Source of the DNA: RGIG5270 sp045657185
GTDB lineage: Bacteria > Verrucomicrobiota > Lentisphaeria > Victivallales > Victivallaceae
Length of the DNA: 22,630 bases
Direction of reading: 5' to 3'
NCBI GenBank assembly: GCA_045657185.1
Contig: JAZOSO010000072.1
Coordinates: forward strand, 1-22,630
Part shown: piece by piece, positions 15,139-22,630 of the stretch
How positions within the stretch are numbered: the stretch's first letter is position 1
Layout: each line of letters begins with the position of its first letter
Made by a program: the position numbers and the translations under genes
The notes under the pieces: generated by a model
What the model saw: the letters and a program-made list of their open reading frames with translations, nothing else
What the model was told of the DNA's origin: nothing
The model's database searches: none

Positions 15139-16032
15139 TCAAATTTTCCCGCCGAATGAATACAACATCATGCCGCACAGCATAAGAACGGCAAAAACCA
15201 ATCTCTGAACCCACTTGGCTTTGCTGATACGCTGTTCATTTCTGTCAAGTCCGTAATGCAGTAAAATCATTCCGAGAAAAACAGAAACAATACCTCTTCC
15301 CGCCTGAATTATACTGCCGAATACAACTCCGATCATACCGAATGAAGTATAAAGAAACAACATTGAAAGAAAATAAAACAACGAATACGGCAATGCAGCT
15401 TTAACTTCACCCATGCTGAAACGGTATTTGAATAATGCAGGAGTTACAGCAACGCCGAGAACGGTAAAACATATTCCTACTACACCGCAGGAATTGAAAA
15501 GCATGGAATTACCATGCATCATCAGCATAAGTTCAGTCACGCACATATCGCACAACGCATAACTTACAACTGCCGTTCCCAGCCAAAAACAGCTTGCAAA
15601 ACTCATCCTGCCGCCTGAAAAATTCATCCCGACAGCCGCAAGAGTCCCCAGCAGAACTGCTGCCCACTGATACGGCAGCAGACTTTTGCCGATAACTGCT
15701 GAAATCAATGCTATTGCCATAATCTTCAAGCCAAGCAATGCCGATGCACGGGACGATTCAACTTTGTGAAGAAGCATAAAAAAACTTGTCTGCCCGACAA
15801 GAAAAGTAACTACCTGCCCCGCAACGGTCAGAAAAAACTTCATACTGCACGGAATACGGCAGAAACTCGCATTAAAAGCCAAAAGAATAATTCCGCCGAT
15901 TGCCATTATCAGCTGAGAAAAGACTGCCAGCTTCACAGCATCATTATTACGCCGCATGTACTCACGGGAAAAAATATAACTGCTGCATATAAACAGCACA
16001 GAGAGCGTTCCGGCTCCGATTCCTGCAAACAT
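15139..16032 (-). CDS. EamA/DMT-family transporter-like membrane protein
   Basis: A 297-residue protein with about ten hydrophobic segments in two halves, the layout of the drug/metabolite transporter superfamily (EamA repeats). Supporting features: an N-terminal GIGAGTLSVLFICSSYIFSR helix with the R in the usual place, a small-residue-rich helix SRASALLGLKIMAIALISAV near the end of half one, and the matching SIIQAGRGIVSVFLGMIL in half two. GGGG stands eight bases before the ATG. It follows a lipoprotein gene by 18 bases. The substrate is unknown. Confidence 0.82.
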   Translation of the reverse strand: MFAGIGAGTLSVLFICSSYIFSREYMRRNNDAVKLAVFSQLIMAIGGIILLAFNASFCRIPCSMKFFLTVAGQVVTFLVGQTSFFMLLHKVESSRASALLGLKIMAIALISAVIGKSLLPYQWAAVLLGTLAAVGMNFSGGRMSFASCFWLGTAVVSYALCDMCVTELMLMMHGNSMLFNSCGVVGICFTVLGVAVTPALFKYRFSMGEVKAALPYSLFYFLSMLFLYTSFGMIGVVFGSIIQAGRGIVSVFLGMILLHYGLDRNEQRISKAKWVQRLVFAVLMLCGMMLYSFGGKI

Positions 16033-16050
16033 TTATTCAACCCCTGACAA

Positions 16051-16452
16051 TCAATTCGGAAAAGATTCAAAAACCTCAATAATACGGTCACGCTGAGGGT
16101 TGACTTCATAACCGAGCAGCATAAATGTACCGTTAACCATCACGGGATATTTCATTCCTTCAACATAAACACATTTGCTGTCAATTATCTGTTCCAGACG
16201 CTGACGCTGTTTGGCAACATTGATATTGTACTTATAAATACCGATTTCCTTGCCTGAAATTTTCATGGATACGGCAATTTCCGAATTGAAGTACGGGAAA
16301 AGCGGCTGTACCACGTCAACCTTGAGACCGCTGTCAATAAAATGATTGGCATAATCCATAACTGTTCTGTGGTTATTATTAAACGAATGACAACCGGTCA
16401 GTACGACACAAATTACGGCAAAAACGGACAACTGCATAATTTTCTTTAACAT
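16051..16452 (-). CDS. putative lipoprotein, unknown function
   Basis: A 133-residue protein with a lipoprotein signal (MLKKIMQLSV..., lipobox VLTGC with C21). The mature part has SFNNNHRTVMDYANHFIDSG, VVQPLFPYFNSEIAVSMKISGKE-like strands and KYPVMVNGTFMLLGYEVNP, ending in EVFESFPN; no family recognised. The frame is open to an ATG at 16464, but a GGAGG (16458-16462) overlaps that codon and is five bases before the ATG at 16452, which is therefore the real start. It is the first gene of a three-gene operon with the EamA protein and the acidic protein. Confidence 0.8.
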   Translation of the reverse strand: MLKKIMQLSVFAVICVVLTGCHSFNNNHRTVMDYANHFIDSGLKVDVVQPLFPYFNSEIAVSMKISGKEIGIYKYNINVAKQRQRLEQIIDSKCVYVEGMKYPVMVNGTFMLLGYEVNPQRDRIIEVFESFPN

Positions 16453-16484
16453 AAAATCCTCCATTGGTGAATATTTCAGTATAT

Positions 16485-16512
16485 ATTATAACAAGTTTAC
16501 GAAAAAAATCAA
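16485..16512 (-). promoter_or_regulatory. sigma-70-like promoter of the lipoprotein-EamA operon
   Basis: On the minus strand a perfect extended -10, TGTTATAAT (hexamer 16485-16490), with a -35 TTGATT (16507-16512) 16 bases upstream. Start of transcription near 16479, leader about 26 bases. Confidence 0.65.
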
Positions 16513-16529
16513 ATTAAAGTTTGAGTTTT

Positions 16530-16560
16530 TTGACAATTATGATATCTTATATGATATAAA
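16530..16560 (+). promoter_or_regulatory. sigma-70-like promoter of the secreted protein-YgiQ operon
   Basis: A consensus -35 TTGACA (16530-16535) and an extended -10 TGATATAAA (hexamer 16555-16560), spacer 19 bases. Start of transcription near 16567, so the leader is short (about 16 bases) and holds GGAG. It is back to back with the divergent promoter, 17 bases between the two -35 boxes. Confidence 0.6.
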
Positions 16561-16582
16561 CTATTACAAATCGGAGTTATTT

Positions 16583-17095
16583 ATGAAAATTTTTATACTT
16601 TTGATACTTTTATGTTTTGTCTCATTCTGCCACGCCAAAACTGTTCCGTTCCGTTCCGGAGAAATATATTTTGCCGAAACAAGCACTTTCAAACCTGAAA
16701 TTGCCAACTTGAACAATGACACTTTCGGCACAGATATAAATTCAATTTCCCTTTGGGCGGCAGTTACGGTAAAAATACACCCGGGCCGCAAAATAAGCAT
16801 TTTTGACTATAACCTTGAATTTAACGGTGTAAATTATCAGTGTGCGGCAATCCGTACCGGCAACGGAGAATATGTTTACACAAAAGATGCCGTCACTGCA
16901 CAAAAAGATACTTTTTATACCCTGCTTTTCATGCTTAACGGCGCAACAGTAAAAGCAAAACAGCAGGCCTCTCTGGTCTCACCGTTTCCGGCAAGCAAAA
17001 ATGATATTCCCGAACGCTTCAATATCAAAGATCACGGCGATCTGCCCCCATGTCCTTATGATTACACCATTGTATATAAAGAGGGGCAATTCTGA
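16583..17095 (+). CDS. secreted protein of unknown function, coupled to ygiQ
   Basis: A 170-residue protein with a signal peptide (MKIFILLILLCFVSFCHA, cut before KT). The mature part looks all-beta: TVPFRSGEIYFAE, SISLWAAVTVKIHPGRK, ISIFDYNLEFNGVNYQCAAI, then TFYTLLFML and a Pro/Lys-rich end. It is not recognised; a single Ig-like or similar beta-sandwich domain is possible. GGAG is six bases before the ATG and a good promoter lies just upstream. Its TGA overlaps the ATG of the next gene (TGATG), so the radical SAM enzyme is likely translated by coupling to it. Confidence 0.78.
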   Translation: MKIFILLILLCFVSFCHAKTVPFRSGEIYFAETSTFKPEIANLNNDTFGTDINSISLWAAVTVKIHPGRKISIFDYNLEFNGVNYQCAAIRTGNGEYVYTKDAVTAQKDTFYTLLFMLNGATVKAKQQASLVSPFPASKNDIPERFNIKDHGDLPPCPYDYTIVYKEGQF

Positions 17096-18840
17096 TGACT
17101 GAACTTTTTCTCCCGATGACTGCCGACGACTTGAAAAAACGTAACTGGGACGGCATTGATATTCTGCTTATTACGGGTGACGCTTATGTTGACCACCCCT
17201 CTTTCGGAACCCCCATTATCGGGCGTATTCTTGAAAACTGCGGCTACAAAGTCGGTATTCTCGCTCAAATTGACTGGAAAGATCCCGAAGCGTTGAAAGT
17301 TATGGGACGCCCCCGTCTCGGTGTCGGTATTTCCAGCGGCAACCTTGACTCCATGGTAAATATTTATACTGCCGGCAGACGATTGCGCAAAGAAGATGCC
17401 TTCAGCGAAGGCGGTCTCACCGGCAAACGCCCGCCTCATGCTCTGACAGTTTATTCTCAGCTTGTGAAACAGGCTTTTCCCGGAATATTTGTGGCAATCG
17501 GCGGACTTGAAGCAAGTCTGCGCCGCATAGCACATTACGACTACTGGCAGGACAAAATCCGTCCATCGGTTCTCGTTGACTCAAAAGCAAATATCCTCTG
17601 CTACGGTATGGGAGAACGTACCATGCCCGAAATTTTCCGCAGAGTTGAAAATAACGAACCCCTCAACGGAATTCCCGGTACCGCCGTTCTCCTCGGCAAA
17701 AAAGACGCCGAAAACTTCAATCCTGCTGACAAATATATTGAACTTCCTTCATACGAAAAACATCTGGCAGAAAAAGATGCTCTTATGGAATCCACAATTA
17801 TTGTGGAATCCCAGATGAACAGTCTCGGCGGCAGCGGACTTTTTCAGCGTTACAATGACCGTATTCTCGTAATTGAGAAACCTGCAAAACCGCTTGAACC
17901 CGCCGAACTTGACGCCATGCACGCTCTGCCTTTCGTCAAAAAAGTTCACCCCAAATACAAACTCGGTGTACCCGCATACGAAACTGTCAAGGACTCCGTC
18001 ATGGCTGTCCGCGGCTGTCCCGGCGGATGCGCTTTCTGCGGTCTTGTAGTGCATCAGGGGCGGCAGGTGATGAGCCGTTCGGAAGAGTCTATTTTAAATG
18101 AAGTAAGAGAGATGACAACCAAGCCGTTTTTCAAAGGCACGATTTCTGATATCGGCGGTGCAGCAGGAAATATTTACGGCAGTACAGCAGACCCTGAAAT
18201 CTGCAAAAAATGCCGCCGTTCAAGCTGTCTTTTCCCAAAAATCTGCCAAAACTACAAATGCGACGGCTTGCGCACTCTGGAACTGCTTCGCAAAGTGCGT
18301 GCCATTCCCAAAGTCAAACATGTACATATCAATTCCGGTATCCGACTGGATTTGGCGTTGAGACAGAAAGAACTTTTCCGTGAAATTGTTCATCACCATG
18401 TTTCAGGTCACTTGAAAGTCGCTCCCGAACATCTGAACGACGAAGTTCTGCGCTACATGCGCAAAAATCCCAGTGCCGAATTTTATGAAATCATGCGTAT
18501 TTTTGAGGAAGAATCAAAAAAATGCGGCAAAGAACAGTACCTAATTCCGCTGTTTATATCCAACTTCCCCGGCTGTACACAGAAACACATGCAGACAGTT
18601 GATGATTTTCTCAAGGTTCACAACTGGAGCTTGCAGCAGGTTCAGGATTACATTCCGCTCCCGATGACCATGGGCGCGGCGATGTATTATTGCGGAAAAA
18701 CCTCCGACGGCACTCCTATTCCCGTCAACCGCGGTCTCGCTGAACGCCGTCCGCAAATCGAAGTTCTGAAAAAACGCCGCTCAAACCACGGAAATTTCCA
18801 TGACAAAAACCGTCCGCGTCCCAAAAAACACAACCGCTGA
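17095..18840 (+). CDS. ygiQ: YgiQ-family (UPF0313) radical SAM protein
   Basis: Radical SAM enzyme of the YgiQ family, whose reaction is not established. Residues 1-120 are the N-terminal B12-like Rossmann region, with ITGDAYVDHPSFGTPIIGR, and YVDHPSFG as the family mark; IGGLEASLRRIAHYDYW follows. The 4Fe-4S cluster motif is C308-PGG-C312-AF-C315. A second cysteine group, C370, C373, C378 and C384, is typical of the family. LKVAPEHLNDEVLRYMRK and the DUF3362-type end (FIPLPMTMGAAMYYCGK-like) follow. Length 581 is shorter than E. coli YgiQ (739), within the family range. GAGGGG stands eight bases before the ATG, which overlaps the stop of the secreted protein. Confidence 0.94.
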   Translation: MTELFLPMTADDLKKRNWDGIDILLITGDAYVDHPSFGTPIIGRILENCGYKVGILAQIDWKDPEALKVMGRPRLGVGISSGNLDSMVNIYTAGRRLRKEDAFSEGGLTGKRPPHALTVYSQLVKQAFPGIFVAIGGLEASLRRIAHYDYWQDKIRPSVLVDSKANILCYGMGERTMPEIFRRVENNEPLNGIPGTAVLLGKKDAENFNPADKYIELPSYEKHLAEKDALMESTIIVESQMNSLGGSGLFQRYNDRILVIEKPAKPLEPAELDAMHALPFVKKVHPKYKLGVPAYETVKDSVMAVRGCPGGCAFCGLVVHQGRQVMSRSEESILNEVREMTTKPFFKGTISDIGGAAGNIYGSTADPEICKKCRRSSCLFPKICQNYKCDGLRTLELLRKVRAIPKVKHVHINSGIRLDLALRQKELFREIVHHHVSGHLKVAPEHLNDEVLRYMRKNPSAEFYEIMRIFEEESKKCGKEQYLIPLFISNFPGCTQKHMQTVDDFLKVHNWSLQQVQDYIPLPMTMGAAMYYCGKTSDGTPIPVNRGLAERRPQIEVLKKRRSNHGNFHDKNRPRPKKHNR

Positions 18841-18895
18841 AAAAACAGCCTGACATCACCCGGACGCTGACACTCACGCGCCGGCGTTACAAAAT

Positions 18896-18911
18896 GGGGA
18901 TGGATATCCCC
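18896..18911. terminator. short GC-rich hairpin between convergent genes
   Basis: GGGGAT (18896-18901) and ATCCCC (18906-18911) form a 6-bp stem with a 4-base loop, between the ygiQ stop and the stop of the CPBP protease. On the minus strand it is followed by ATTTTG, on the plus strand by A-rich sequence, so it would serve the minus operon better. The GC-rich CGCCGGCG palindrome at 18880-18887 lies just before it. Weak evidence. Confidence 0.4.
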
Positions 18912-18947
18912 TTACAATAAAAAATCAGTCTTTGTTCAGTTCAAAGC

Positions 18948-19628
18948 CTATAACTTCAACAAAAGCAAAACTATAAATGCTGTTGTATTATTGAGAAAAT
19001 GGGCAAAAATTGAAGCTCCGAGCCGCTTTTCACGCAGCATGAGAATTTGAAAATACAACCCCAATGCGAAAAGCGGCAGAAGCTGAAACAATATTCCATG
19101 CAAAATAGCAAAAAGCATTGATGTTATAACCGCGGATGTCACAGGCAGGCAATGCGTTTTTATGCCGGAAAAAATGACACGCCGAAACACTATTTCCTCA
19201 AACAACGGCGTTAATATACAAATAAAAATTCCTGCAGCCGCCAACTCAAATCCGCTGATAGAACGGATAAAATCCTCAATCGGAACATCTTTGGCATATT
19301 GAATTTTGAGTTTATCCAGTAATTCAAGCCACAGATATGACACACCGCCGCAGACAGGAAGCATACCCAAACTGCACAGAGCAATTTTCAAAAGAGGTAA
19401 ATTACGGAAATCATCTCCGGTAATAAAAGTTTCCCGTGAATACAGATAAAGACCTGAACTTATAAACACCATCGGAGATATTATAATCAGCCAGCGGCAA
19501 TTTCGCAGCTGTTCAGATAATGCAGGGAAAAATTTTACCAGCGCAAAAGGCAGAATTATATAGAAAAACAGACACAGTAAAATTGCCGCCAACGCATTTT
19601 TTTCTGTTTTTTCAAGCTGAATTTTCAA
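18948..19628 (-). CDS. CPBP-family intramembrane metalloprotease
   Basis: Membrane protease of the CPBP (CAAX/Abi) family, cleaving or binding unknown membrane substrates. The 226-residue protein has about six hydrophobic segments. Its motifs are complete: E144-E145 and R149 in FEEIVFRR, H177 in FAILHG, and H210 with N214 in FAHFLNN. The start is a TTG at 19628 that overlaps the stop of the preceding lipoprotein (TTGA) and has AGGAG eight bases before it, a clear case of coupled translation with a rare start codon. It is the last gene of a four-gene operon (Nif3-like, PdxB, lipoprotein, protease). Confidence 0.9.
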   Translation of the reverse strand: MKIQLEKTEKNALAAILLCLFFYIILPFALVKFFPALSEQLRNCRWLIIISPMVFISSGLYLYSRETFITGDDFRNLPLLKIALCSLGMLPVCGGVSYLWLELLDKLKIQYAKDVPIEDFIRSISGFELAAAGIFICILTPLFEEIVFRRVIFSGIKTHCLPVTSAVITSMLFAILHGILFQLLPLFALGLYFQILMLREKRLGASIFAHFLNNTTAFIVLLLLKL

Positions 19629-20044
19629 TATTCAATCTCCTTAAAAGTCAATTTTTCCAACACACGCTTACCATCTTTGCCGATTCTTTCCGCAAGTTTT
19701 ATCTTTTTGGTATTGACGCTCATATTATCAGAGAGAAATTCACCCGAACAATTCAAACGCACCATAACGGCATCATCGCAAATCCACTGATACGATGCTT
19801 TTCCTGTTTTGTCTCCGGTATAGGAAAGACGGATTTCAGGCTCAGTATTACGAATATAATTCTGCTGGGCATGAGTAAGTTTCTCACCCCGTATCAAAGT
19901 CAAACGGGCAAACTGAACCATCTCCTTTTGCTCGCTCTCATTGAGAATTTTATACGAAACTCCGTTGACGATAATATGCTCACCGCAGCCTGAAAAAATT
20001 AAAGCCAATACACTGAACATTGCAACATAAAACATTTTTTTCAT
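19625..20044 (-). CDS. putative lipoprotein, unknown function
   Basis: A 139-residue protein with a lipoprotein signal (MKKMFYVAMFSVLALIFSGC; C20 is the lipidated residue). The mature part begins GEHIIVNGVSYKILNESEQKE and continues with an acidic/basic mixture (FARLTLIRGEKLTHAQQNYI) and a beta-rich half (IRLSYTGDKTGKASYQWICDD). No family recognised. It follows pdxB by four bases, with AAAGGA before the ATG, and its last codon overlaps the TTG start of the CPBP protease. The pairing suggests the lipoprotein and the protease work together, an inference from coupling. Confidence 0.8.
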   Translation of the reverse strand: MKKMFYVAMFSVLALIFSGCGEHIIVNGVSYKILNESEQKEMVQFARLTLIRGEKLTHAQQNYIRNTEPEIRLSYTGDKTGKASYQWICDDAVMVRLNCSGEFLSDNMSVNTKKIKLAERIGKDGKRVLEKLTFKEIEY

Positions 20045-20048
20045 AAAT

Positions 20049-21164
20049 TTATTCCTTTATTTTAAAGTTCATTTTCTTCAATAACTCAACTGATTTATTA
20101 TCAATATTCTGCACAGATACGCTCCAGGCGTGAAATTCACGGCGGCAATAGTAATCCCCGCGAAGTTTTTCAAAATTTTCCGGATGCTCCAGCAGCTCTC
20201 TGCTGTCACGCCCGATATCATACGCCGCTTTGGCGGCAATACTTAAAACTTTTTGCGGATTATCTCCCTCAATAGTCAGAACTTTACAATTACCGTCATC
20301 AGCAATATCGGCGCAAAAATCTTTTAACTCACTGATATTTAATACATTTGCTGCATTTCTGACACTCTGCGAAGTACCGTTGGCTTTGCCGTCAGCAGAA
20401 TACCCTGCAATATGCATAGTTCCGAGTTCCAGCAGTTTCTGCAATTCTCGGTCAATTTGAGGTTCATTTTCCCAAACATCAAGCACTGCACCTGCAATTT
20501 TTCTTTCAAGCAGGACTTCTTTCAAAACCATGTTATTGCAAACACTTCCCCGTGAAGCATTTATAAAAAAAGCACTTTTTTTCATACGGGAAAAAAAGTT
20601 TTCATCTGCCAGATATTTTGTCGTTTCATCCAGCGGCACATGCAGAGTCACAAAATCCGACTTTGCCAGAAGTTCATCAAGTTCAACAAAAATACTGCTC
20701 TGCTCTTCAACCGCCCGCGGAGGATCGTTTAAAAGTACGTTCATTCCCATTTTCAGACAAGCCTGCTGAACCCTGCTCCCGACATGACCGACACCGATAA
20801 TACCGACAGTTTTGCCATGCAGGTTAAAATCATATTTTTCCGCAAGATACAGCAATGCACAAACAATATATTGCTCAACCGAAGCGGCATTACAACCTGG
20901 TGCGCTGAAAAATTTTATCCCCAGCTCCTCAAGCTCACTGATATTAACATGGTCAGTCCCGATTGTTGCGGAACAGACAACTTTAACTTTTGTATCATGC
21001 AGAAGTTCCCTGTTGCAAAGCGTACGGGTACGGATAATAAGAGCATCAGCATCAACGAGATCGGCATGCTCTATTGTTGAACCTTTTTTATAAACGGTTT
21101 CAATACCGTATTTTTCAAAAACGCCGCGCAAAAACGGAATTTTGTCATCTGCAATGATTTTCAT
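20049..21164 (-). CDS. pdxB: erythronate-4-phosphate dehydrogenase
   Basis: Oxidises 4-phosphoerythronate in the DXP-dependent route to pyridoxal 5'-phosphate. The 371 residues follow the E. coli enzyme: MKIIADDKIPFLRGVF, then TIGTDHV and APGCNAASVEQY (87-99), the nucleotide loop G124-V-G126-H-V-G129, and the catalytic residues R205 (INASRG), E234 (WENEP) and H251 (HIAGYSADGKANGT). This last string, with GKANGT, separates PdxB from ordinary D-2-hydroxyacid dehydrogenases such as SerA. The C-terminal dimerisation region (about 285-371) is present. It starts three bases after the stop of the Nif3-like gene. Confidence 0.95.
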   Translation of the reverse strand: MKIIADDKIPFLRGVFEKYGIETVYKKGSTIEHADLVDADALIIRTRTLCNRELLHDTKVKVVCSATIGTDHVNISELEELGIKFFSAPGCNAASVEQYIVCALLYLAEKYDFNLHGKTVGIIGVGHVGSRVQQACLKMGMNVLLNDPPRAVEEQSSIFVELDELLAKSDFVTLHVPLDETTKYLADENFFSRMKKSAFFINASRGSVCNNMVLKEVLLERKIAGAVLDVWENEPQIDRELQKLLELGTMHIAGYSADGKANGTSQSVRNAANVLNISELKDFCADIADDGNCKVLTIEGDNPQKVLSIAAKAAYDIGRDSRELLEHPENFEKLRGDYYCRREFHAWSVSVQNIDNKSVELLKKMNFKIKE

Positions 21165-21167
21165 AAA

Positions 21168-21929
21168 TCACAAACCTGTCGGAATATCAATAAATTCACA
21201 ATCAAGATCAAACTTTTCGCTCAAATCACGCATTACTGCTTTTACTCCGACAGTCTCACTGGCATAATGTCCGAGCGAAAGCACCGGCAAGCCGAGTTCT
21301 TTCTGCAAATGGTACATTTCATGGCAGAATTCACCGGTAATCAGCAAATCTGCGCCCGCTTTTGCGGCTTCTTCCAGACTTTCCATACCGCCGCCGCCGG
21401 AAACAACAGCAACTTTGCCGATACGCATTTCATTGTCGCCGTGGAGCTTACCTTTGGTATCAAGTCTGTCTTCAAAAATAGCGGCGATATCTTTCAACAG
21501 CATTTTCTGCGGCAAATCACCGATAAAACCTATTTTACAACCGGCATATTCAAAAAATTCCTGCATATTCCCAAGCTTAAGCATCTGACAAAGCTGTGCA
21601 TTATTGCCGAGTACCGGGTGTGCATCAAGCGGCAGATGCGCAGCATACAGTGATATCTGACGGCGGAACATCAACTCCAGCCGTTTAGCCGTATATGATG
21701 TAAAACGGCGCGGATTGCCGCCCCAGCTGATACCGTGATGCACAACAACCAAATCCGCCTGTTCCTCTGCCGCCGCCTCAAAAAGTTCAAAACAGCCGTC
21801 AACTCCGAAGACAATTCTTTTGACTTCCGTACAAGCTTCTATCTGCAATCCGTTGTTTGAAACATCCGATGCAAAATCTGCAAGATGCAATTCTTTATCA
21901 AGATATTTTACAATTTTTTCAAGTTTCAT
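21168..21929 (-). CDS. Nif3-like dinuclear metal centre protein
   Basis: Nif3/YbgI family: hexameric proteins with a two-metal site, proposed hydrolases of uncertain substrate. The 253-residue product has the landmarks: SDVSNNGLQIEA near 21-32, VVVHHGISWG with H64 and H65, AAHLPLDAHPVLGNN with D102, and the C-terminal GHYASETVG with H221 and E225. SGGGGMESLEEAAKAGADLLITGE links the halves. The frame is open to a TTG at 21953; the ATG at 21929 is chosen because GGAG stands ten bases upstream and the family homology starts MKLEKIVKYL. It leads an operon with pdxB. Confidence 0.93.
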   Translation of the reverse strand: MKLEKIVKYLDKELHLADFASDVSNNGLQIEACTEVKRIVFGVDGCFELFEAAAEEQADLVVVHHGISWGGNPRRFTSYTAKRLELMFRRQISLYAAHLPLDAHPVLGNNAQLCQMLKLGNMQEFFEYAGCKIGFIGDLPQKMLLKDIAAIFEDRLDTKGKLHGDNEMRIGKVAVVSGGGGMESLEEAAKAGADLLITGEFCHEMYHLQKELGLPVLSLGHYASETVGVKAVMRDLSEKFDLDCEFIDIPTGL

Positions 21930-21965
21930 ATCTGCAAGTCTCCGTTTTTTCAATGTTCTTACTTA

Positions 21966-21993
21966 AATTTAGCTCTTTTCAAAAAAAAAGCAA
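21966..21993 (-). promoter_or_regulatory. candidate promoter of the Nif3-like/pdxB operon
   Basis: On the minus strand TTGCTT (21988-21993), a 16-base spacer containing part of a T9 run, and TAAATT (21966-21971). The start of transcription would be near 21960. The match to the -10 consensus is only 4 of 6. Confidence 0.4.
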
Positions 21994-22061
21994 GCCTTTT
22001 GACGCAAAAAGTTGACACAGAAATCCTTTATAACCCAACATTTCAACCGAAAGGAGCCAAT

Positions 22062-22630
22062 ATGATACAGTACCGTGAAATCATCACCTGTATTGACAGC
22101 GAAAAAGGCACGCTGATCTCTGCCGACGGAGCAAAAATCAACAGGGACGACCACCTGCCGAGACTTATTCTGGCAGATGAAGTAATTTTTATTGCTTCAT
22201 TCGTCAATGTCAAAGAAGAAAACAATACTCTCACCGTTGAACCGAAAACGCTTGACAGCAATCTGACTTTCCGCATCATCGGCGACTGCGACTGCAACAA
22301 TGAAACAGCCGTTATGTTTGCAGGAGACCATATCAGGGAAAAAAGTGATCCTGCCAACGGCAAAATCGCTTTTCGCATCTCCAGCTCAAATATCCGCTTT
22401 ATGGAAGCTTTGAAAAATTCAAAACAACAGAAAGGAGAATTTGTCATCCTCGCAAAATCTGCCGACCCCATTACTACTGTTGTTCTTGCCAAAGACAATT
22501 TTATCGCAGAAAACCGCCCTTGTGAAAATGCCGTCTTTGACAATGTTTCAATAGATGAAATTGTGACAAAAGCAGAATTACAACTGCTGCTTGACCTGAA
22601 AAGTCCGCTTTTTCACACCCATACCGCCGC
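22062..22630 (+). CDS. protein of unknown family, start only (partial)
   Basis: Begins with ATG at 22062, six bases after a strong AAAGGAG, and stays open to the window end (189 codons seen). The product starts MIQYREIITCIDSEKG and is soluble and beta-rich, with repeated short strands: LPRLILADEVIFIASFVN, LTFRIIGDCDCNN, then GKIAFRISSSNIRFMEAL and KGEFVILAKSADPITTVV. The segment from 'ANGKIAFRIS' with a following helix and 'VVLAKDNFIAENR' has the look of phage-type baseplate or upper-collar proteins, but this is an impression only. No signal peptide. It is divergent from the Nif3-like operon; TTGACA at 22012 and TATAAC at 22029 are too close together to be a clean promoter. Confidence 0.75.
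   Translation, partial: MIQYREIITCIDSEKGTLISADGAKINRDDHLPRLILADEVIFIASFVNVKEENNTLTVEPKTLDSNLTFRIIGDCDCNNETAVMFAGDHIREKSDPANGKIAFRISSSNIRFMEALKNSKQQKGEFVILAKSADPITTVVLAKDNFIAENRPCENAVFDNVSIDEIVTKAELQLLLDLKSPLFHTHTA

Noticed and set aside
16464..16464. ATG at 16464 as start of the lipoprotein gene
   Set aside because: The codon overlaps the GGAGG that serves the ATG at 16452, and the lipoprotein signal starts naturally at the latter.
22012..22034. TTGACA and TATAAC as a promoter of the gene at 22062
   Set aside because: The spacer is only 11 bases; a sigma-70 promoter needs about 16-19.

Overview
The window reads as a chromosomal segment of a Gram-negative bacterium. Evidence for a double membrane is indirect: three lipoproteins with clear lipoboxes and three proteins with signal peptides. 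Purine synthesis uses a formate-dependent PurT, the OMP decarboxylase is of the PyrF group-2 type and the glycogen phosphorylase is of the DUF3417-containing type, which suits an anaerobic or fermentative life style. The style of the secreted coiled-coil protein next to rplV recalls the Planctomycetes-Verrucomicrobia-Lentisphaerae group. That is an impression from sequence style, not a demonstrated placement. Most of the window is ordinary core metabolism; no CRISPR array, IS element, tRNA or rRNA gene was seen.

Layout. Positions 1-2817 (minus): purT, a secreted coiled-coil protein, rplV (L22) and rpsC (S3, cut by the window edge). The canonical neighbour rpsS is missing upstream of rplV. Positions 2818-3083 are a divergent promoter region. 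Positions 3084-6233 (plus) encode a large SWIM-zinc-finger SNF2 ATPase, convergent with pyrF (minus, 6407-7219). A second divergent region follows, then glgP (plus, 7377-9908), closed by a strong hairpin. Positions 10092-14723 (plus) look like one seven-gene operon: a periplasmic protein, an ABC-2-type permease with no ATPase, a small zinc ribbon, a PurN-like formyltransferase, YbaK, a lipoprotein and an RluA-type pseudouridine synthase. Positions 14734-16452 (minus) hold a lipoprotein, an EamA transporter and an acidic small protein. Positions 16583-18840 (plus) hold a secreted protein overlapping a YgiQ-type radical SAM gene. Positions 18948-21929 (minus) hold a tight operon: Nif3-like protein, pdxB, lipoprotein, CPBP membrane protease. 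At 22062 a new plus-strand gene of unknown family begins and runs off the window.

How the genes fit together. Purine (PurT), pyrimidine (PyrF), pyridoxal phosphate (PdxB) and glycogen (GlgP, itself a PLP enzyme) metabolism are represented by single genes. Translation-related functions (S3, L22, YbaK, RluA) are scattered among envelope proteins. Several gene pairs are joined by overlapping stop/start codons (13785, 17095, 19628), so translational coupling of an uncharacterised envelope protein to a conserved enzyme is a recurring theme. Intergenic regions carry readable sigma-70-like promoters, often extended -10, and two sets of helically phased A-tracts that should bend the DNA. I saw nothing that amounts to a clear new multi-gene system. 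The most open questions are the divergent formyltransferase operon, the broken S10 operon and the unknown gene at the right edge.
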